Of a stretch of DNA of 64,000 nt, positions 59,084-64,000 are shown one piece after another. Numbering within the stretch: the first letter of the stretch is position 1; the number at the start of each line of letters is the position of its first letter. Both the position numbers and the translations under genes were made by a program. The notes beneath the pieces are model-generated. The model saw only the letters and a program-made list of their open reading frames with translations, was not told the origin of the DNA and did no database searches. Origin of the DNA: JASLBX01 sp036373915 (lineage in GTDB: Bacteria > Actinomycetota > Actinomycetes > Jiangellales > Jiangellaceae); assembly GCA_036373915.1 (NCBI GenBank), contig DASUUU010000113.1, forward strand, positions 1 to 64,000. The letters run 5' to 3'.

Positions 59084-60943
59084 GTGAGCGCCAAACAGAC
59101 AACCGAGCTCGACCGTGTCGTTATTCGGTTCGCCGGCGATTCCGGCGACGGGATGCAACTTACCGGAGACAGGTTCACGTCGGCTACGGCCGTGTTCGGA
59201 AACGACCTGTCGACCCTGCCGAACTTCCCCGCCGAGATCCGCGCCCCTGCGGGTACTCTGCCGGGCGTCTCGAGCTTCCAGCTTCACTTCGCCGACCACG
59301 ACATTCTGACCCCCGGCGACGCGCCCGACGTGCTCGTTGCGATGAATCCGGCTGCGCTCAAAGCGAATGTGGGTGATCTGCCCAAGGGGGCGACGATCAT
59401 CGTCGACACCGCCGACTTCACCCCGCGCGCGCTCAAGAAGGTGGGTTACGACTCCAACCCGCTCGAGGACGGCAGCCTGGACTCCTACCAGGTGCACGCC
59501 GTCGACCTCACCGGTATGGCGACGGAGGCGCTCAAGGAGTTCGGCCTCACCCGCAAGCAGGCCAGCCGTTCCAAGAACATGCTCGCCCTCGGCCTGTTGT
59601 CGTGGATGTACGGCCGCCCGCTGGACGGCACGATCAAGTTCCTCGAGACCAAGTTCGCCCGCAACGGGACGATCCGGGACGCCAACATCACGGCCCTGCG
59701 GGCAGGATGGAACTACGGCGAGACCACCGAGGAGTTCGCTGTCAGGTACGAGGTCAAGCCGGCCCCCATGCCGGCCGGAACCTACCGCAACATCACCGGC
59801 AACCTCGCGCTCGCGTACGGCCTCATCGCGGCGTCGAAACGGTCCGGGTTGCCGCTGTTCCTCGGCTCGTACCCGATCACGCCGGCGAGCGACGTACTGC
59901 ACGAGCTGGCCAGGCACAAGCGGTTCGGCGTCCGGACGTTCCAGGCCGAGGACGAGATCGCCGGCGTCGGCGCTGCTCTCGGCGCCTCGTTCGGTGGCGC
60001 GCTGGGAGTCACGACCACCTCCGGCCCGGGTGTCGCGCTCAAGTCCGAGACGATAGGCCTCGCTGTTTCGCTCGAGTTGCCCCTCATCATCTGCGACATC
60101 CAGCGTGGCGGGCCGTCCACCGGTCTGCCGACCAAGACCGAGCAGGCGGACCTTCTCCAGGCGATGTTCGGGCGCAACAGCGAAGCTCCCGTTCCCATCG
60201 TCGCGCCCTCCTCACCCGGCGACTGCTTCAACGCCGCCCTGGAGGCCGCCCGCATCGCCGTCACGTACCGGACGCCGGTCATCCTGCTGTCCGACGGATA
60301 CCTGGCCAACGGTTCCGAGCCGTGGCGGATACCGGCCGTCGACGACCTGCCGGTGATCGACCCGGCCTTCGCCACAAAGCCCAACCACCAGAACGGCGGT
60401 GAGCCGGAGTTCTGGCCGTATCTGCGTGACCCCGAGACGCTTGCGCGCCCGTGGGCGGTACCCGGCACGCCCGGCCTCGAGCACCGGATCGGCGGTATCG
60501 AGAAGTCGGACGGATCGGGCAACATCTCCTACGACCCGGAGAACCACGACCTGATGGTCCGGCTCCGGCAGGCGAAGATTGATGGCATTGCTGGTGTGGC
60601 CGATTTGGAGGTTGATGACCCGTCCGGCGCGGCGCGTACGCTCGTCATCGGGTGGGGGTCGAGCTTCGGGCCGATCGGCGCGGCCGTGCGGCGCGTGCGG
60701 GCTGCCGGCCACCGGGTCGCACAGGCGCACTTCCGGCACCTCAACCCGCTGCCACCCAACACCGGCGAAATCCTGCGCCGCTACGACAGGGTGCTCCTAC
60801 CGGAAATGAACCTCGGCCAGCTCGCGCTGCTGCTGCGCGCGAAGTTCCTGGTCGACGTGATCGGATACAACAAGGTCCGCGGGCTCCCCTTCAAGGCCGA
60901 CGAGCTCGCAACCGTAATCAAGGACGTGATCAACGGTGACTGA
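59084..60943 (+). CDS. korA: 2-oxoacid:ferredoxin oxidoreductase alpha subunit (KorA type)
   Basis: A 619-residue alpha subunit that fuses the gamma and alpha domains. DRVVIRFAGDSGDGMQLTGDRF begins the gamma domain (position guide), and SKRSGLPLFLGSYPITPASDVLHELARHKRFGVRTFQAEDE the pyrimidine-binding domain. With KorB it oxidises 2-oxoglutarate or another 2-oxoacid to acyl-CoA and CO2, reducing ferredoxin, and can bypass the 2-oxoglutarate dehydrogenase complex. The start is unsure: GTG 59084 follows GAGGAGG by 12 bases and gives S-A-K-Q-T-T; ATG 59057 and GTG 59024 are in frame. The korB start overlaps its stop by 8 bases. Confidence 0.93.
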   Translation: MSAKQTTELDRVVIRFAGDSGDGMQLTGDRFTSATAVFGNDLSTLPNFPAEIRAPAGTLPGVSSFQLHFADHDILTPGDAPDVLVAMNPAALKANVGDLPKGATIIVDTADFTPRALKKVGYDSNPLEDGSLDSYQVHAVDLTGMATEALKEFGLTRKQASRSKNMLALGLLSWMYGRPLDGTIKFLETKFARNGTIRDANITALRAGWNYGETTEEFAVRYEVKPAPMPAGTYRNITGNLALAYGLIAASKRSGLPLFLGSYPITPASDVLHELARHKRFGVRTFQAEDEIAGVGAALGASFGGALGVTTTSGPGVALKSETIGLAVSLELPLIICDIQRGGPSTGLPTKTEQADLLQAMFGRNSEAPVPIVAPSSPGDCFNAALEAARIAVTYRTPVILLSDGYLANGSEPWRIPAVDDLPVIDPAFATKPNHQNGGEPEFWPYLRDPETLARPWAVPGTPGLEHRIGGIEKSDGSGNISYDPENHDLMVRLRQAKIDGIAGVADLEVDDPSGAARTLVIGWGSSFGPIGAAVRRVRAAGHRVAQAHFRHLNPLPPNTGEILRRYDRVLLPEMNLGQLALLLRAKFLVDVIGYNKVRGLPFKADELATVIKDVINGD

Positions 60944-62006
60944 GACGATCACCGGGCCCAGCCTTCCCGGGCTCCGCGACGTCCCCACATCCGCCAATCC
61001 CCAGACGAAGAAGGACTTCACCAGCGATCAGGAGGTCCGCTGGTGCCCCGGCTGCGGCGACTACGCCGTGCTGGCCACCGTCCAGGGGTTCCTGCCCGAG
61101 CTGGGCCTGCGCCGAGAGAACATCGTGTTCGTTTCGGGCATCGGCTGCTCGTCCCGGTTCCCCTACTACATGAACACCTACGGGCTGCACTCGATCCACG
61201 GCCGAGCGCCGGCGATCGCGACCGGGCTGGCCGCGACCCGTCCGGACCTGTCGGTGTGGGTCGTCACCGGCGACGGTGACGGGCTTTCGATCGGTGGCAA
61301 CCATCTGATCCACGCCATGCGGCGCAACATCAACCTGACCATCCTGCTGTTCAACAACAGGATCTACGGGCTTACCAAGGGGCAGTACTCGCCCACCTCC
61401 GAGATCGGCAAGATCACAAAGTCGACGCCGATGGGGTCCTTGGACAACCCCTTCAACCCGGTGTCGCTGGCACTGGGTGCGGAGGCGACGTTCGTGGCCC
61501 GGACGATCGACTCCGACCGGGCTCATCTGACGTCGGTGCTTCGTGCGGCCGCCGCCCACCGAGGCACGTCGTTCGTGGAGATCTACCAGAACTGCAACAT
61601 CTTCAACGACGGTGCGTTCGAGATCCTCAAGAACGCGGACAGCCGCGACGAGGTGCTGATCCGGCTCGAGCACGGTCAACCGATCCGGTTCGGAGCCGAC
61701 CTGCACTTCGGCGTGCGCCGCAACCCTGAGACGAGCGTGATCGAGGTCTGCGACGGCGACGACCCGGGCGTGCTCACCCACGACGCGCACAACGACGACC
61801 CGTCGGTGGCGTTCGCGCTGTCGCGGCTTGCCGACCCGGGAACGCTGGCTCGCTCGCCGATCGGCATCTTCCGCGACGTCGACCGCCCGACGTACGACGA
61901 TCTGATGTCCGGTCAACTCCGCGATGCCGCCGAACAGCAAGGCGAGGGCGACCTGGCCACACTGCTCGCCGGCACCGATACCTGGACCATCGACTCCAGG
62001 GTCTGA
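60936..62006 (+). CDS. korB: 2-oxoacid:ferredoxin oxidoreductase beta subunit (KorB type)
   Basis: A 356-residue beta subunit with the thiamine diphosphate site. Cluster cysteines are in WCPGCGDY, GIGCSSRFP and QNCNIFND, and the ThDP motif is VTGDGDGLSIGGNHLIH and NNRIYGLTKGQ. Starts with GTG inside the korA end, so alpha and beta are made together. It is the usual actinobacterial KorB length (about 350). Confidence 0.95.
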   Translation: MTETITGPSLPGLRDVPTSANPQTKKDFTSDQEVRWCPGCGDYAVLATVQGFLPELGLRRENIVFVSGIGCSSRFPYYMNTYGLHSIHGRAPAIATGLAATRPDLSVWVVTGDGDGLSIGGNHLIHAMRRNINLTILLFNNRIYGLTKGQYSPTSEIGKITKSTPMGSLDNPFNPVSLALGAEATFVARTIDSDRAHLTSVLRAAAAHRGTSFVEIYQNCNIFNDGAFEILKNADSRDEVLIRLEHGQPIRFGADLHFGVRRNPETSVIEVCDGDDPGVLTHDAHNDDPSVAFALSRLADPGTLARSPIGIFRDVDRPTYDDLMSGQLRDAAEQQGEGDLATLLAGTDTWTIDSRV

Positions 62007-62023
62007 CGGCGTCCCGAACCGGT

Positions 62024-63163
62024 CTACAGGCCGTTCGTATACAGCAGCCGGTTGGGTGTCCCTGAGGGGTTGCCGGAGATCACTCCGGTGGTCGAGTTGT
62101 TGATCAGCCACGTTCGGACGGTGCTGAAGCCGGCGTCGCCGAGGGCCGACTTGTACATCGCAGCGACACCCGTGACATGCGGCGCCGCCATCGAGGTCCC
62201 GTTGAACGTGGCCGTCCTGTTGCGTGGCGTGGTCGAGGTTATCGCCACCCCTGGCGCGTAGAGGTGCGTGCACGATCCGAAGTTCGAGAACGACGCCCGC
62301 TCGTCCGAGCTGCTGCTCGCCATGACCGTCGTGGCGTTGGACGCGCTTGCCGGCGAGAACATGCACGCATCAGCCCCCGAGTTTCCCGCCGCGACGGCTA
62401 CGAAGACGCCGCTGTTCGCGAGGCTGTTCAGCGCGTTGTTCACAGACGCGTTGAACCCGCCGCCCAGCGACAGGTTGGCCACGGCCGGCTTGGTGTGGTT
62501 CGCCGCGACCCAGTCCATGCCGGCGATCACAGACGACCAACTCCCGGAGCCGGCGCAGTTCAGCACCTTGACGCCGTAGAGGTTGACGTCCTTGGCCACG
62601 CCGTACGACTCCGCGCCGACGGTGCCGGCCACGTGCGTACCGTGGCCATTGCAGTCGCGGTTGGGCCCGCCGACGGTGTTGACGACTTGCGAGGCGCGTC
62701 CCTCGAACTCACTATGCCCGGCGTCGATGCCGGTATCGATGATGTACGCGTGCACGTTTGCCGCGGTCGCGTTGAACGTGTACTCATCGTTCAGCGGCAG
62801 ATTCCGCTGGTCGATGCGATCAAGACCCCACGACGGAGGGTTCACCTGGGTGGCCACGATGGTGGCGACTCCATCCGGTTCGACCATCGCCACGGCAGGA
62901 TCGGCACGCAAGGCCGCGACCTGATGCGCAGTGAGCGGTGCGGCGAATCCGTTCATTACTCGCTGGTACCGGTGTGTCGGAGCCACGGCGTGCCGCCGGA
63001 TCGCAGCTGGGGCGTCGGCGCTGCGCTCCAGAGTGACGATGAACGATCGGGCACCTTGCTCGCCGGCTCCGGCGGCTCCCGGAGCGGCTTGAGCCTGGAT
63101 CGGCAGCATTGCCGCGGCAACCGCCGCGACGACCGCCAGAACGCGTCGACGTAAGTGGACCAT
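62024..63163 (-). CDS. Secreted S8 (subtilisin/proteinase K-like) serine protease
   Basis: A 379-residue exported protease. Signal peptide residues 1-26 (basic start, LAVVAAVAAAMLPIQAQA), propeptide of the I9 type (about 38-100, with MNGFAAPLTAHQVAALRADPAVAMVEPD as guide), and an S8 peptidase domain (110-379) of the proteinase K/aqualysin branch. Catalytic Asp143 (IIDTGID), His174 (NGHGTHVAGT), Ser324 (NGTSMAAPHV) and oxyanion Asn261 (AAGNSG) are present. The ATG at 63163 has AGGAAGGG just upstream. It ends without a C-terminal anchor. It is convergent with korB. A strong inverted repeat lies 118 bases before it. Confidence 0.95.
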   Translation of the reverse strand: MVHLRRRVLAVVAAVAAAMLPIQAQAAPGAAGAGEQGARSFIVTLERSADAPAAIRRHAVAPTHRYQRVMNGFAAPLTAHQVAALRADPAVAMVEPDGVATIVATQVNPPSWGLDRIDQRNLPLNDEYTFNATAANVHAYIIDTGIDAGHSEFEGRASQVVNTVGGPNRDCNGHGTHVAGTVGAESYGVAKDVNLYGVKVLNCAGSGSWSSVIAGMDWVAANHTKPAVANLSLGGGFNASVNNALNSLANSGVFVAVAAGNSGADACMFSPASASNATTVMASSSSDERASFSNFGSCTHLYAPGVAITSTTPRNRTATFNGTSMAAPHVTGVAAMYKSALGDAGFSTVRTWLINNSTTGVISGNPSGTPNRLLYTNGL

Positions 63164-63280
63164 CGCCAGCCCTTCCTCGCGGGTCGAACGCTCGGCTCGG
63201 TGCTGAGCCGGGCGGCGTGTTCCCACGCCGGTGTGGATGAGCGCAAGCCGGCATTGAGACCGCGCCTTTAGCGTGACTTG

Positions 63281-63301
63281 CTATTGACTTTTCGTCAATA
63301 G
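63281..63301. promoter_or_regulatory. Inverted repeat upstream of the S8 protease gene
   Basis: CTATTGAC (63281-63288)-TTTTC-GTCAATAG (63294-63301) is a perfect 8-bp inverted repeat. On the minus strand it contains TTGACG, a -35-like hexamer pointing to the protease gene, so it may be an operator that overlaps the promoter. It is in the 281-bp gap between the protease and rarD. Confidence 0.45.
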
Positions 63302-63444
63302 ACAACTGACCTTAGGTGATGCCACTCATCAAGTGCAGCACACCGCGAAGCCTGCCCGCCCACGGCGAGGACCGAGGCCGTTCCCCCGTCTCGGGTAATG
63401 AGCATCCTTATTGGATACTGCTGTCGCAAGGTAACCTCTGGTAG

Positions 63445-64000
63445 GTGAGCGCCTCCCGTCTCGGCTTTCTCTATGGCGTGGCCGCCTACGGCCTGTGGGG
63501 TTTGTTCCCGCTGTACTGGGGACTGCTCGAAGAGGCCGGCGAGATCGAGGTCCTCGCACATCGGATCGTCTGGTCACTTGTTGTCGTCGTCGTGCTCCTC
63601 ACGGGTGCTCGTAGCTGGTGGCGGGTCCGGCGGCTCGCCAAGCGTTCGGTCCTCCTGCTCGGCCTGGCCGCCGTGATCATCACGTTCAACTGGGGGACGT
63701 ACATCTGGGGTGTCGTCAACGGTCACGTGATCGAGACGTCACTGGGCTACTTCATCAACCCGTTGGTCACAGTGGTGATGGGCGTTGTCATCCTGCGCGA
63801 GCGACTGCGTCCCGTCCAGTGGGCGGCGGTCGGGCTCGCCGCGATCGCCGTCATCATCCTCACCGTGGACTACGGCCGTCCGCCCTGGATCGCGCTCGTC
63901 CTTGCGTTCTCGTTCGGTACCTACGGACTCATCAAGAAGAAGGTCAACGTCGGCGCGGTGGAGAGCCTGGGTGTCGAGACTGGCATCCTGCTCGTGCCCG
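63445..64000 (+). CDS. rarD: EamA family transporter RarD (partial)
   Basis: The first 185 residues of a DMT/EamA transporter; the gene runs off the right edge. LGFLYGVAAYGLWGLFPLYWGLLEEAGEIEVLAHRIVWSLV (position guide) is the RarD-specific first repeat, with the H-R-I-x-W-S motif, and VIITFNWGTYIWGVVNGHVIETSLGYFINPLVTVVMG marks the third and fourth helices. Start GTG at 63445 after GGTAG. RarD was named for chloramphenicol sensitivity; its real substrate is unknown. Confidence 0.92.
   Translation, partial: MSASRLGFLYGVAAYGLWGLFPLYWGLLEEAGEIEVLAHRIVWSLVVVVVLLTGARSWWRVRRLAKRSVLLLGLAAVIITFNWGTYIWGVVNGHVIETSLGYFINPLVTVVMGVVILRERLRPVQWAAVGLAAIAVIILTVDYGRPPWIALVLAFSFGTYGLIKKKVNVGAVESLGVETGILLVP

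Overview
This window is GC-rich DNA with closely packed genes, frequent ATGA/GTGA/TAATG start-stop overlaps and many GTG or TTG starts. It comes from the chromosome of an actinomycete (Actinomycetota). The lineage calls rest on gene content: a four-gene conservon (histidine kinase, roadblock, DUF742, GTPase), a translational T-box in front of ileS, aceA/aceB next to a RamB-type regulator, the 2-oxoacid:ferredoxin oxidoreductase pair korA/korB beside nuo genes, a class F sortase, and an IdeR-type DtxR regulator. I cannot name the genus from the sequence alone. I saw no transposase, integrase, phage gene, tRNA, rRNA or CRISPR array. The window looks like stable chromosome with accessory patches.

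Layout. 0-7.6 kb: an alpha/beta hydrolase-LuxR fusion, a YciI-like protein, a Tat-exported multicopper oxidase, a NYN-LOTUS putative nuclease, small secreted proteins, a DUF4434 protein and a class F sortase. 7.6-10.4 kb: an exopolysaccharide-type unit of a 53-residue membrane peptide, a family 2 glycosyltransferase and UDP-GlcNAc 2-epimerase. 10.4-17.7 kb: a NitT/TauT-type ABC importer divergent from an RraA-like aldolase, a KDG-kinase-like PfkB protein and an IclR regulator. 17.7-22.4 kb: an MHYT sensor plus the conservon. 22.4-27.2 kb: a quinone oxidoreductase, a TPR-LuxR regulator, a small membrane protein and a BBE-like flavoprotein. 27.3-30.7 kb: T-box leader and ileS. 30.8-33.7 kb: a large secreted protein with SpaA/Cna-B-like domains and a methyltransferase. 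33.7-38.1 kb: glyoxylate shunt (aceB, aceA) with divergent ramB. 38.1-40.5 kb: ECF sigma factor with a probable membrane anti-sigma partner, and a methyltransferase. 40.8-44.7 kb: mgtE, then two divergent citrate synthases, one carrying a MerR-like DNA-binding domain. 44.7-50.3 kb: GNAT and tandem-Nudix proteins, then a GntR(YtrA)-ABC exporter operon. 50.3-54 kb: pentapeptide protein, unknowns, rhodanese plus DtxR/IdeR, and a ParA-like ATPase with a small basic partner. 54-58.8 kb: nagA, a hotdog-like protein, two DUF202 proteins, an AlkZ-like winged-helix protein, and orphan nuoA-nuoB. 59-62 kb: korA-korB. 62-64 kb: a secreted S8 protease and the start of rarD.

How the parts connect. Central carbon flux is the strongest theme: isocitrate lyase and malate synthase with their regulator, two citrate synthases, and a ferredoxin-linked 2-oxoglutarate/2-oxoacid oxidoreductase next to two complex I subunits, which suggests ferredoxin-fed electron transfer into the quinone pool. 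Several regulatory sites are readable by eye: a T-box with mutually exclusive pairings, perfect inverted repeats at the divergent citrate synthase, GntR and ABC/RraA promoters, a candidate IdeR iron box, and repeats between aceA and ramB. The most novel-looking items are the HTH-citrate synthase with a 19-bp palindrome across its own start codon, the importer/RraA/KDG-kinase/IclR catabolic unit, the orphan nuoAB-alkZ-like operon facing korAB, the 53-residue peptide in the polysaccharide locus, and a dispersed 62-bp hairpin repeat present twice.
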